Shown here piece by piece: positions 22,420 through 33,191 of a DNA stretch of 64,000 nucleotides (positions are counted from its first letter, which is position 1; the number at the start of each line of letters is the position of its first letter). The position numbers and the translations under genes were made by a program. The notes under the pieces are model-generated. The model did no database searches. It saw only the letters and a program-made list of their open reading frames with translations, and was not told the origin of the DNA. The DNA comes from Cubamyces lactineus (lineage: Eukaryota > Basidiomycota > Agaricomycetes > Polyporales > Polyporaceae): NCBI GenBank assembly GCA_022376465.1, contig JACDTU010000010.1, forward strand, positions 868,001-932,000, given 5' to 3'.

Positions 22420-24576
22420 CTATGTGCTTGATGGCTCCGCGAGAAGTCTGTCGATGATGCCAACGTCGATGGGAATGTTCGCCTTGACAAGATAGTCGTC
22501 GTTCCTGTGAGATTGGTGAGTACTTAGCTGGCAATTTTCACTTGGAGGGCCAGAACGTACCAGAACTGGAGACGATGATACATTTCTTAGCTTGCACTTC
22601 AATAGTAGGAAGGGGCGCAAACTCACCTTTGAGTAGTGTCTGGTACCAGAATCGCATCTGTAACATAGTCAGTACGGCAACAAATAGCCTCAACGAAAGA
22701 GCACTCACAGAATAGTGACGATGCGCTCTCCGTTTTTCCAGCCCATCTTCTTCACAAGCTTGATGCAAGTCACTAGATTGCACGCACTGCTCGAGCCCAG
22801 GAAAAGACCGTCGTGCTGCACAAGGTAGCGAGACATCGCAACGGCCTCTGCATCCGTCACACTACCGACGGTGGGTATCAGTCGTCTACAAGTACAGGAG
22901 GACCGCGATATAGTTACGAACCGGAAGGCATCATCGATGATTGGGAGAGCGAGCTCGAAGTTGTGGGTCAGCCTGTTGATGCCACTGTAAACCTAGTCAG
23001 CAGTCTTTCGAGACTGTCATTAACTGTCCAGGCAGCTCACATTCCCTCGACGACCGTGTCCACTTGGTGACGCCTTTTCGTGCCTTCGGCCTCCTTGCGG
23101 TCGAACATGACGCCATACTTGACCTTGTTGTACAACCCGCTGCCCTCGGGGTCGGCCAATGCAACAAAGAGGTCCTTCTTCTTCGACTTCAAGTATTGGC
23201 CTGTCCCGGCAAGGGTACCGCCAGTACCAGCGCCAGAAACAAACGCATCGATCCATCCGCTCGTCTGCCGCCAGATCTCAGGGCCTGTCCCGTCGTAGTG
23301 AGCATAGTAATTACTCCGGTTCTGAGTAAGACAGCGTCAAATTTTTACTATTGCCATCAGTAGTCGCAGCAAGCCATACCTCGAACTGGTCCGCAAAGAA
23401 ACCACGCGGCTTCATCGCGAACTCGCGCTCCTCCTTGGGACTCATCAGTGCGTTGTCGGCGAGCGCATCGTCCGCCGTGGTAGTGACGACGATCGAGGAC
23501 GATGCTGTGGGAATGAGGTGCCCACGATGCGCCTGCGCAGGATGCGCAGGATCTGCGGGATCAGAACCAAAGTTCTTTGCCCGCTCACGGGCGAGGTTCT
23601 GAGACCAGTCACTTCCAGACACGTGTCGCCACTATGGAAAAAATACAACGTACCACGAACTATGGCAGGGAACATCAGCCGAAGGCCGTGCACGCACAGA
23701 ACTTGAAGTATACATACCTGCTTCTTGTCCACGATGCTTGCCGGACGGACGCGTTCGACTTGTGCACCAAGAGCGAGCAGCGCTTTGACCTTTTCTTCGG
23801 CGACGTCGTCTGGCATGATGATGGCTGCATTGAAAAGGCGTAAACAGGGTGGCATGGACGCCTGTCACGCGTTCACGTACTTGCTTCGTAGCCCCTGCGC
23901 GCACGAGGCATGAGTTAAGAAACGAGGAGAGTCGCCTGGAGACCTACTTCGCGCGCGCAATGGTAGCGATGGAGATTCCGGTCGAACCAACCGTTCCCTC
24001 GAAGATACGCGAGCCAGTCTTTGGGTGGAGCAGGCCGCGTTCTTCTGCGTCTTCAATCACTAGCGAAGGTCGGATGCATCAAGAGCATATCTAAACAACC
24101 CATAGTGGAAAAACGTACTCCGCAACGCTACCCTGTCTTTGACACTTCCACCAGGGTTCATGAACTAAGGCTTAACTCAGTATCATAGAAGGTCCTGAAT
24201 ATACGAATGGTATATACCTCAGCCTTGCCTAGAATTTCTACTCCTAGTGCATCGCTAAGTGATTTTATTCTGACCAGAGGCGTATTGCCTGACGACCCAG
24301 CACGTTCAATCCGAATCGAACTCAGTTTACAGCTACATCAATACCAATCCACTCACCAATCAAGCCAGTGACGCCGTCTACTACCTCATCACTCCGCAAT
24401 TCTATAGGGCGCGGCTCAAACGTGAGCTCGGCGCGTTTCCGTTTTCGTTCTTGCAAGTATTCAAGGACAGAGGTGGTGGTAAGAGAGAGCGCAAGACCTA
24501 TGAGGACGCCAAAGAAGATATACTTGTTGGACGCCTTTGAGGGTAGCTTGAGAAGAACAAAGCGTGGCAAATGCAT
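22420..24576 (-). CDS. PLP-dependent cysteine synthase, membrane-anchored (Mcy1/YGR012W-like)
   Basis: The start is ATG at 24576; exon 1 ends 24357, exon 2 is 24288-24218, and further exons run down to TAG at 22420. Residues 19-37 (YIFFGVLIGLALSLTTTS) form a single membrane anchor, as in the yeast mitochondrial outer-membrane enzyme Mcy1. The catalytic core is fold-type II: TGLIGNTPLVRIKSLSDA, then NPGGSVKDR with the PLP-binding lysine, EGTVGSTGISIA, VSGAGTGGTLAGTGQYLK and FLGSSSACNLV. The family makes cysteine from O-acetylserine or a related donor, though the in vivo role of Mcy1 proteins is less certain. A loop of about 50 residues rich in His/Ala/Pro/Asp (near 23470-23580) is longer than in bacterial CysK. 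A MITE begins about 160 bp upstream of the ATG. Confidence 0.9.
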
Positions 24577-24738
24577 CCAGACGCGACGTTGACAGAGATT
24601 GTACAACCAGCCCGGACGATGGTACACTTTGGTGTATGTCTTCAGATCACTCTGTGGTTGGTGGCAAAACACAAACGTTAACTCGAACTGTACGCTCAAA
24701 TGAGGTCATATTTCCCAAACACGGCGCAATCTGATCTA

Positions 24739-25495
24739 CAGTTGCGGACAACCAAACACGACCAACTCTGAGGGTCGAATTTTGTAGGCTCCAAAAACAC
24801 GTCAGGTGGCATCTATTGACTATGTAGTGTACGTAGTGATAGCACAAGGCCGAATTGTACGAGCCGTTTTCAAGAAAAATACAAATTTGACTTTTGGTGG
24901 GTCCAAAAATTGGCCGCACCGCCTAAAAAATCGCAAAAAGCCCGAAAAAATGCGCAAATGATCCCCCACGTGGAAACACATCATTCCGTGTCAGAAATGA
25001 ATGTGGCAGAGAGGAAGAAGAGGCCGGACAAAAGTGCTGAGTTTGACCTTCAGGTCTCACAGACGCCCACCCAAACGCAAGCGCTGAGCCACTTCTGGAC
25101 TTCGCAATCAACGTGAACCACCTTTGGAATCTAATTCTGACCATCTGAAATGTACAGGCTCGGTTTGACCGGAAAGGCGGCGGCGTGGGCAGTCCTCAAG
25201 CAGAAGCAGTATCGTCAAGTCTCGTGAGGCGCGATGATGGCTTTGGAGGCCGTTCTGAACTAGTAGCCCCCCTGTATCCTTATGATGGATGTCTGCGCTC
25301 GCCGGGCGCTTATACCATGGAAAGCGTTCACTTGGGCCAGAAATTTGGCCGCCCCTCAAAACTCATGGGAGAAACCCCGGACAACTCATTCTGGATGTTT
25401 TAATCCCTTCTGAGTCGATCAGTGCATTCAGAAAACCAGAAATTTGATGGCAACAACCCAAAAGTAGGTTTGTTGACTTTGATTGTCCGCAACTG
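24739..25495. mobile_element. Non-autonomous Tc1/mariner-type MITE, 757 bp
   Basis: The two ends are inverted copies of CAGTTGCGGACAAYCAAA (18 nt, one mismatch), at 24739-24756 and 25478-25495. Each is directly flanked by the dinucleotide TA (24737-24738 and 25496-25497), the target duplication of Tc1/mariner and pogo elements. No transposase-like frame is seen inside, so it is probably a deletion derivative mobilised in trans. It sits in the upstream region of the cysteine synthase gene. Confidence 0.8.
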
Positions 25496-26199
25496 TAGTA
25501 CATCGAGGAGACCATAGGGTTAGGGTTAGCGCAACGTAGGGACCAAAAAAAAAAATGGCCCGCCCAGCCCGAGGGCCGAAGCGGGACAGGAAAATATTTG
25601 GACGGTGCATGAGCCGAAGCCCATACAAACCGCAGGGTCCCCCTGAGGACAGGGTCGCCGTGCTATGAGAGGCCCCCACGGCCCACGAACCCAGGTACGT
25701 GAAGGGGCTCGTGCCATCAAGGTAAGTATGAGGTGCCACAATGTCTGGAAGGGGCTTATATACCGGGTCGAGAGTGTGCACGGACCACCCGGTTTAGGGC
25801 CGGTGCCTTTCCCCTCCGGTCTGCGGATGGCGTTGAGCGCTGACACCTCTCACAGCAGGCGCCCAAATAGGATGGCTCCATATGGCCGCATGGCGTCGGA
25901 ACTGCCGATATACTGCCTCTGTCAGGGCTTGTAACATACTATGCATATGCTCCCAAGGGGATTCGCTCTGCAGCCGCGTTGGCCGCTATCAAACTTGTCG
26001 AACACTCACCTACGGATTGCGCGATTGACGTTCTGCACCTCACGACCATCATGTGCAGCGCGGTCCATGATCCCATTCCGGATGTGAGATCGCCTCAAAT
26101 ACCGTACCACATCTTGCTAATGCGCCCGACATCCCCTTCTCTCTACCCCACCATCACCGCTACTGCCGTACAACGCTACTTCCCGGTCTGACTTGAGCC
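25496..26199 (+). other. Intergenic region with short telomere-like motif
   Basis: About 700 bp between the MITE and the CoA-binding gene. Just outside the MITE, at 25515-25528, are two and a half TTAGGG units. The rest includes the promoter of the 26200 gene; no other gene was recognised. Confidence 0.5.
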
Positions 26200-26808
26200 A
26201 TGGCCAGCCTCGTTGACGTGCAAAAGAAGTTCCTTGCCGCGCCAAAGTTTGCGGTCGTCGGTGCTTCCAAGGACCAGACCAAGTATGGAACCAAGGTTCG
26301 TGCAGGAGGAATCCTGCCGCCTGCGCACCGAGGACGCCCACGATCGTATCGCTCAACTTTACATACAGGTCCTTAAGTGGTATCAGACTAGGGACAAGGA
26401 CGTAACCCCCGTTCACCCGGTAGCTAGAGATTCCGCATCGAGCGTCACGTTTATACCTAACTCGAATCGCAGAAAGAGGATGAGCTCGAGGGCGCGAAGG
26501 CCGTCCGCACCATCAGTGACCTGTCTGCTCCGACAGAGACCTCTGTTCACATCATCACCCCTCCTAAGGTAGGGGTTCGACCTTGCACGTCTCGTTCCCC
26601 CATATCTGACTGGACGACCACTCAGGTGACGCTCAGCATCCTCGAACAAGCTAAGACGATTGGCACACCCGCGCTGTGGCTGCAACCCGGTGCCGAGGAC
26701 GAGGCCGTCGTCTCCTACATCAAAGAGAACGGCCTCGCAGACAAGGTCATTTACGGCGGACCTTGCATTCTCGTCGAAGGCGATGGTATCCTCCGGAGCC
26801 TACTATAA
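26200..26808 (+). CDS. CoA-binding-domain protein (YccU-like)
   Basis: Four exons (26200-26295, 26369-26419, 26473-26568, 26626-26808) splice in phase to 141 residues, close to the length of bacterial YccU-type proteins. The Rossmann-like CoA-binding fold is evident: FAVVGASKDQTKYGTKVLKW with the glycine-rich nucleotide loop, VTPVHPKEDELEGAKAVRTI, and the family motif TPALWLQPGAEDE. These proteins resemble the CoA-binding part of succinyl-CoA synthetase alpha but lack the ligase half. Their biological role is not established. All four exon junctions keep the frame without adjustment. Confidence 0.88.
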
Positions 26809-27381
26809 ACAACGGATGTACGGGTCTCGGTTTTGATTGTACTGATAGTGTTGTACGGACAGAGGCGTTTGTGTATCACTCAATTATAAAGGATTAAAAC
26901 AAAGGCCGCAAGGCTGGGGATTTCGCTATCACGAGCAATAACCCCACCGCCTGCTGTATCCTTCAACGCGTAGCGTAGAACAGTCCTCTCAGACTACAGG
27001 AAAGGATTATGAACAGCGTTGGGCATTGGGCAACATGGCTGAGCTCAATGAAGTTATGGTATACGCGCGCCTGGGTGGCGGTGCATTCGCGCTCAAACCT
27101 ACGGTAGAGTTGAGTAGCTTCCAACCACTCTTTATATGCACCCACCATCACCATACACCATTTGTCTGGAACACCACCATGTTTCAACGGACGTCCCTAC
27201 GCACTGATGGTATACTCCATGCGACTGCAGCATGGCCTACATGCGCGGATGAAACGACCTTCACCTGAGTCGGGTATCCGAACTCGTTGTAAAGGGTAAC
27301 ATGGGTCTTTGTCTGCAAGACTCGCCGTCCAGGTTACATTTAATAGCACCCTATCATGCACTCATCTCCCCCACAAGCAAT
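26809..27381 (+). other. Intergenic spacer
   Basis: No gene recognised. The frame of the next gene is open back to an upstream ATG at 27301, which could be its start. Confidence 0.4.
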
Positions 27382-27777
27382 ATGCATCTCACCATAGAAG
27401 ACCTCGTCTCCGGCGTCATCCAAGCCATTGCTCTCAAACAGTTCACGATCGGCACGCTCTGTATAGACCTATGCCGTTCCGTCCTCCTCTCCATACTTTC
27501 TGGTGTCGGTATTCTTTTTGGAAAAGGAAGCATCGTCAACGCTATACAACACGACGTCGTGGACAATTACTTCCAGGCCAATGGCACCGTCATCCACCAC
27601 TACTACGTGCATGAACATCGCTTTCCGCAATTGACGCTGCTGCTTTGGGCCTTCGGAGCCATCGGGTTGTTGGTCGTCCTTGGCGCCGCTCGCCACTTCC
27701 TTCGCTATCATAATGAGGTGCATAGACTCCATTCAGCTCTCTGTCTCTATGCGCATGCTGACGATGCATCTCCATAA
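27382..27777 (+). CDS. Hypothetical small membrane protein, two hydrophobic segments
   Basis: A single-exon frame of 131 residues from ATG 27382 (MHLTIEDLVSGVIQAIAL); an in-frame ATG at 27301 would add 27 residues. Two hydrophobic stretches, about residues 32-46 (RSVLLSILSGVGILF) and 82-101 (PQLTLLLWAFGAIGLLVVLG), flank a polar loop rich in His/Tyr/Asn (VIHHYYVHEH). It is probably a small integral membrane protein with both ends on the same side. I recognise no family. The neighbouring gene at 27857 is on the same strand 79 bp downstream. Confidence 0.5.
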   Translation: MHLTIEDLVSGVIQAIALKQFTIGTLCIDLCRSVLLSILSGVGILFGKGSIVNAIQHDVVDNYFQANGTVIHHYYVHEHRFPQLTLLLWAFGAIGLLVVLGAARHFLRYHNEVHRLHSALCLYAHADDASP

Positions 27778-27856
27778 TGATATCTAGCCGAGAACACCAG
27801 CTACCGACTTGGTGCATGGAGGTGGACGACTTCCCGCTGCCCTCTCGGGAAACAAG

Positions 27857-28687
27857 ATGAAAACACTTGTATATGACATCTTTCGGCGCGCGCGGGGCAG
27901 GACGACAGGCAACGACAGTTATAGCTCGACGCATATGTCCGATTCTTCCACGGGCGGGTCCGGGCTCAGGCTGCCGTGGAGCACAAAAGCGACTTCACTG
28001 CTGATGGAATCGCCCTGGTCTGCTGTTGCCGCACGTACCACCCGCGAGCGTCGCTCGGGCCCCAAGAAACGTACTGCATCGAGCATTTCGTCTACGACCA
28101 CACGCTTCACACGCCGTCGCGCCATTGCCTCAACGGCCGACGCCAACCCTTGCGCCTCGAGAGCCAGCAGCACCTTCGAATACGACATCGTCGACCCGTG
28201 CGCGCAACCTATCCGGGGCTGGTTCGACTATTACGACGACAACTCGCCGGGCTGGCTCCTTCCGGTCATCGAGCACTTGAGCACGTCCGGGAGCCGCAGG
28301 AACAGCTTCGCCCATCTCTCTGAGCCTCGCGATGCATCTTCGCCCCGGAGCTCCTTCTCCCACTTCGCCCCCACGTTTTCTTCCATTGCCATACACTCCG
28401 ACGCGGACGCATGCGCGGACCTGTCCTACTCTTCTGGTCTTATGCACGCCGGAGATCACAAATCCACCAACACGGACGGCCCTTCGGACGGCTCGCACGA
28501 GGAGACCGGCGACCGTCACCTCTCGCGCGAGCCACTGTACTGGAACCCGCCGCCTTCTGCGGAGCCTGGGCAGTGGGCGTATCCATCACCGTTCGCTTTC
28601 AGCGGGATGGCGGTAGACGCCAATTTGTTTGCGGCTGGCACTGGAACATACCCCGGCTCAGAGCTAATGGCACCGACCGACAACTAA
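27857..28687 (+). CDS. Hypothetical Ser/Thr-rich protein
   Basis: A single-exon frame of 276 residues from ATG 27857 (MKTLVYDIFRRARGR). It is rich in Ser, Arg, Asp and Pro, with a basic patch (RRSGPKKRTASSISSTTTR) and a more ordered centre (PIRGWFDYYDDNSPGWLLPV). The rest looks disordered. No known domain was recognised. The long uninterrupted frame with coding-like composition supports a real gene, but function and localisation cannot be inferred. Confidence 0.5.
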   Translation: MKTLVYDIFRRARGRTTGNDSYSSTHMSDSSTGGSGLRLPWSTKATSLLMESPWSAVAARTTRERRSGPKKRTASSISSTTTRFTRRRAIASTADANPCASRASSTFEYDIVDPCAQPIRGWFDYYDDNSPGWLLPVIEHLSTSGSRRNSFAHLSEPRDASSPRSSFSHFAPTFSSIAIHSDADACADLSYSSGLMHAGDHKSTNTDGPSDGSHEETGDRHLSREPLYWNPPPSAEPGQWAYPSPFAFSGMAVDANLFAAGTGTYPGSELMAPTDN

Positions 28688-28922
28688 TAGGGCAGACTGG
28701 GCGGTCGTTATTCATTTCTACGAGTAGTATGCAGCCTCTTCTTTTGCCTCTCAAGCTCTTAATGATGTGTCCTCATTACTGTGTACCATACCCGTCATCG
28801 CTTCGAATGGGATGAATCGAACCGTGAAAGTGCTCTCGCCGACCGGACGCGCCATCTCGGCTCGTACGGACAGGCTTCGTCTTCCTCCCTGTCGACCACT
28901 TTGAGCACGCCCTGAAGAACGC

Positions 28923-29078
28923 ATGGCTCAAGGTGCTGCTCAGCCTCCCATCCACGATTATGGCACCATTTACGAGGCCCTGGTGCTGCTACCACTTCCC
29001 TCACGAGAAGGCAGGCGGTACCCGGGGTTGGAGGAGTCGAACAAACGGGCGGACGTGGTACACCTCCAGAGCCACTGA
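28923..29078 (+). CDS. Doubtful small ORF, 51 residues
   Basis: An ATG-to-TGA frame reads MAQGAAQPPIHDYGTIYEAL and ends ADVVHLQSH. A second frame over the same stretch (LVRTGFVFLPVDHFEHALKN, just upstream) also looks coding-like. The two together could be a gene fragment with a frameshift or an unrecognised intron. No family is recognised. Confidence 0.2.
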   Translation: MAQGAAQPPIHDYGTIYEALVLLPLPSREGRRYPGLEESNKRADVVHLQSH

Positions 29079-29908
29079 ACTGGGACGGACAGGAACTCGA
29101 CATCTCCCCTTCTTCTTTCCTCTCATGTTATGTCTTCTCAGCTCGTAAAGCCTTGCGGGCATCTTGACTTGCATAGTATCTGATGGTCGCACCGGGCTGA
29201 TGTTAAATATGTGGGGGCATAGTCGAAGATATCGGGCAAGACTGTCGTTTGCGGAGGGCGGAAACCCTCGGGGGTACAGCGCGGTGGCACCCATCATGTC
29301 GTTTTTGTACGCACAAGCTCTGTTCGGGCAGAGTGAGTACAAAAAGACATTGTATCAAGCTACGTGCAGTAGCCTACTTACATGAATCCTGCACGCCCAT
29401 CGGGGCAACTTAGTTGTAGATCCATCATGACCGTGGTAACGCGGTAGACCGTACACATGCAACACCATGTTCGCTAACTAGATCTTCAGATGCTAGCACA
29501 CGTCCCCGTAACAGCACCGTTGAGAACTGTCGAGCAGCACGGCGCGACCGTGGGTTCGGCACGCGCAGGGCTTTCCTAACGCACCGTTTGCGGCCCACAG
29601 CCATGGGAGCGGTACCAGGCTGCGCATGGTGCGCAGTGTCGCAGTAGTCACTAGTCACCACTCGACCGAGCTTCTTGCGTGTTCATATGCAGATGTCCAG
29701 CTCGCATTGGCAGATCGATCTGACAGTCCAAACATGTCTGAACGACTCGACCCGTGTGCCGGCAAAGTCAGCGGTGCGGCATGTCCACAAAGATGGCTCT
29801 GTGAGCAGTAGGTCGGACGGCTCACCGCCATAGCAAGTAAGCGCAGGTGTCATTTATATGCGTTGCGTCGTACTAGCAAGTGTCGGCGTGCGGGCAACAC
29901 ACCCAATA

Positions 29909-29948
29909 CATCCGTGAGGCTGCGGGAGCCCGCAGCCTGACACGGATG
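29909..29948. repeat. 40-nt inverted repeat, potential hairpin
   Basis: Nine bases GGCTGCGGG and their perfect complement are separated by only two bases. They are enclosed by an outer perfect eight-base pair CATCCGTG/CACGGATG. This gives 17 base pairs interrupted by a 1/3-base internal loop. It is intergenic, with no T-run characteristic of a bacterial-type terminator. Confidence 0.75.
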
Positions 29949-30550
29949 CTGTATGCTGCAACACCCACCAGACGTGATTGACAGCTGTAGATGCGTGATC
30001 TCAGAGCTTAACCCGCATTCATCAAGCATTGTATACTTCGCCGACTGCCGAGATAGTGCCTTGTGCGTTAGCCCTGAGGAGACGCTAACCGGCGCTAGCA
30101 CGGGGTAGCTTCGAAGGTGCGAATGTTGAAGGGCAGAAGACGAGAGATAGGCAGAGCGGAATGGCTTAGCCAATGAGATCGTGTAGGTGTTTGTACGAAA
30201 GCAGCGTGACAAGTAGGGTTGGGCCGGGTCGGGTCGAAACGAGAGTCCTGAGCAAAGCGTCCATGAGCCAAAAGCGACGTCACCATACCCTGAGCCTACA
30301 TCTCCAAATCCCCTTTCATTCCTTCATCCTCCTCGATATTGTATGTTGAGAGCGATTTCGAAGTGATCGATGACTTTGTGCGATATGACAGAGCGGTATA
30401 TGGGCTGTTGATCGATCCAAACCGCGCGAACGAGAGGGGGTAACAAAGGAAAGCGTAAGACAATCGCATACGCCCGTGGCTCGAATGGAGTGGTAGGGAA
30501 CGTCGGAACGACCAAACGCAGGCGTATCGACCCGGACAAGACGTCGATCT

Positions 30551-32570
30551 TCAGGCGAGAAGCGCGCAGCTAGAGACGACAGTCGCCAGGAAGGACGCGG
30601 CGAGAGCAATGAACAGTACGTGTGGGTTGGAAGGGAGCGCTGCGTTGGCCGACGGTGAGTTTGATGAACCGCTGCCTGTAACATAGAGACCGTCAACATC
30701 TAAAACAGGACAGCGAGAGATGCGAGCTAAGCGTACCTGAGCTTGAGCCGGAAACGGACGGGAGCGGGTCGACACCCTCGGTGACAGTAGCAGCGCCAGG
30801 GATGTTGGTGGGGGTACCTGTACCAGACGAATAACCAATAATAGTAGACAACACGGAGGAATCGAAAAAAGGGACCGAAAGCGTGGTTGCGGATACAACA
30901 GTGGACGTAGGTGATACAACAACAGTACCGGAACGAGTCGCAGAAGGTGAAATAGACGAAGAAGATGGAGCTTGTCAAATTCATGTTTGCGCAAGCCGCG
31001 AACAGGCGAAAGACACGCACCAGATGAGCCGCCCGCGGCGTCCGAGAGCTGTGCGAAGCCCACCGCAGCAGGGTTGGAACGGAAGACGCTGTACACATTT
31101 TTCTGAGAAGATGAGGTGAGACATCGCGTTCAAGGCATGATTTCATCTGCGCTGCGCAGCACGGTGCTGGGAAGCATGCAACTCACGAGGAACGTGTCGC
31201 CGACTACCCAGACGGGGTTTCCTCCACCACCAGAGACATCGGAGCCGAGCGAGAGGTCGAAGATGCCTCCAACGCACATACTCGCGGAGATGCGGCCGAG
31301 GTTCATGTCTGCCGAGCTAATGGGCCATGACTTGCCGCCGAATGCCAAAGATACCTGGACGTCGGTGGAACAGGCTGCGCAGTGTCACGCTATAAATAAC
31401 CGCGACTAACACACGAATAGCAATCGGGTGCTCACGGTATGAGAAGAATCCTTGCATGCTTGGGACCTCAGCGGAACCAGGAATAGCTTCGTAGATGGCC
31501 CGGACAGCGTCAGACGGCCCACCGATCAGGGTCGTGCCGGTGTCAATGGCAGAAAGCGCAGCATCGCCAGTGGGAATAGAGACCGTTTGCCCCTGTACGG
31601 TAGCACCTACGCATGATAGACCCAGGTGAGCGTTGTCCACTGTAACTCTGATTAGCAAGGTTACCTGTCATCTCTAGCATCCAAAACGTTGGTCCACCGG
31701 GCGTTGTTGTTAGCGGGATAAACTCGATGTCACCCGTGAACAAAGTGCTGTTGGTACCACCAAGGGTCATCACACCTCCAGGCTGTTCATCGGGTGGGTT
31801 CACGTCGTCCAAGTGTCGTGCAAGCCAGAAGGAGATTTCCGGCGTCGCAAACTGCCCACCGTTTGCCAAGGCCTGCCAGAAGGGGACGGCATTAGTAGAT
31901 GCGAGCGCTTCAAAGGCCAAGCCCATGATGCCGGAGACGTCGCCATCAAGCAGGCCGCTGGTCATTTGCTCAGCGAGCAAGAAGGTTTGGGGATTGACGG
32001 TGAAACCAGCCATGGAAACGGTGTCCGTGGCGAGGATACCAGCGACAGAGCCACTACCGTATCGTATAGTGATCTCCTGCTCCTGGCCGTTCGGGCCAGT
32101 AACACCGTTAACCGTGGACGACTTGCTGGTATCGAAGGGTGGCGTCTGACCGCAGGAGAGGCAGTTGGTCGCGGCAACCCAGAGGTCAGAGGACCCAGTG
32201 TCAAGGACGACTTTGAATGTCTGAGGGGGAGTGCCTATTGAAACAGTGCCAATGTAGGAGGAGTCTTGTGCCTGCAGAGATGGTCAAACGGGTGAACGGG
32301 CGACGTCTTGATGGTCGGCGCAGGACTCACCTGGTCAATGATGTCGATCCCTACCGTCTGCCCTTGGCGTTTGGAGAGGGTGGAGTTGGAATAGCCATAC
32401 TTCATACGAAGGTGCTCTGCATGCTTAACAAAACGTTCGACGGACGCGTCGGAGCGAGGAGCACGGCGACTGAGAGGAATGTGGACACCGGGATGGACGT
32501 AGAGGGGATTAGCAACGATGCCAGCAACGAGCGAAAGCAGTGGGAGGAGGGCGTAAGTGGCGTGGACCAT
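30551..32570 (-). CDS. Secreted, GPI-anchored aspartic protease (pepsin family A1)
   Basis: The start ATG at 32570 opens a signal peptide (about residues 1-20, ALLPLLSLVAGIVA), followed by a propeptide. The mature enzyme has both catalytic motifs of a pepsin fold: VVLDTGSSDLWVAATNC and, in the C-terminal lobe, LSAIDTGTTLIGG. Other family landmarks are YIGTVSIGTPPQTF, IRYGSGSVAGILATDTVS, GIMGLAFEAL and PVWVVGDTFLKNVYSVF. After the catalytic domain comes a Ser/Thr-rich linker and a hydrophobic C-terminus (VLFIALAASFLATVVSSCAL), the pattern of a GPI attachment signal. The protein is therefore likely yapsin-like, tethered to the plasma membrane or wall. At least six introns interrupt it. It is divergent from eIF2alpha. 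Confidence 0.9.
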
Positions 32571-33191
32571 GACGGGGAGCAGAGGGGAGGAGCGGACGCG
32601 CTGGGCGTCGGAAGGAGAGGAGGTATATAAGGATGGGAAGGAGGGCGGTGGAGGAGGCCCGGATTGGGATTGGGACTGAGACGGACTGACTGAGCTTGAG
32701 AGGGTGAGAGCCGTCCAGGAAGTCACACAGTCACAGTAGGCTGACAATAAACGAGAATGAGCGGGACAAGAAGGTCGCAGAGGGGCTGTACTCACAGAGA
32801 TGGGGAAAGACAGAACTGCGCAGCAGAGAGCAGGTCGTGGATACGGAACAGCCAGTGCTCGTTGTTCATATACACCCTCCGTTCTCTCTCCTACCCACGC
32901 CCAGCGTCCTTGGCGCCAATCTGTTCCTAAGCCCGTTCTATTCCGTCTTTAGCCCCCTTCAAGCCTGCTGTTACAAATCCTTCAAACGGGTTTCCACAAT
33001 GGTAATAGTGTTCAAGTCCACGTAAGCGGCCAAGACTTATCGCGGCTTACTGCCCGGATTGGCGCCCCCGTAATCTTTTATCGCTTTCTCCATACGCGCC
33101 CACCGCAGAGTCAATTGGACCGCCATCTTCTCCGCTCATCCGTCTCTAGCTTTTATCCCTATCCTCCACACCCTCTCTCTGCGCGGCCACG
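32571..33191 (+). promoter_or_regulatory. Divergent promoter region protease/eIF2alpha
   Basis: These 621 bp separate two divergent genes. The eIF2alpha side is pyrimidine-rich just upstream of its ATG, as is common for highly expressed fungal genes. No defined element is recognised. Confidence 0.45.

Larger units (their letters stand above)
28688..30550 (+). other. Long intergenic interval
   Basis: About 1.9 kb without a recognisable gene apart from a doubtful 51-residue frame at 28923. It contains a strong 40-nt inverted repeat at 29909-29948. Confidence 0.5.

Noticed and set aside
25515..25528. TTAGGG-type telomere-like repeat
   Set aside because: Only about 2.5 units inside a gene-bearing region; too short to indicate a telomere or a chromosome end fusion.
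25428..25781. 117-codon minus-strand ORF across the MITE right end
   Set aside because: It spans the transposon boundary and adjacent low-complexity sequence, so it cannot be an ancestral gene.
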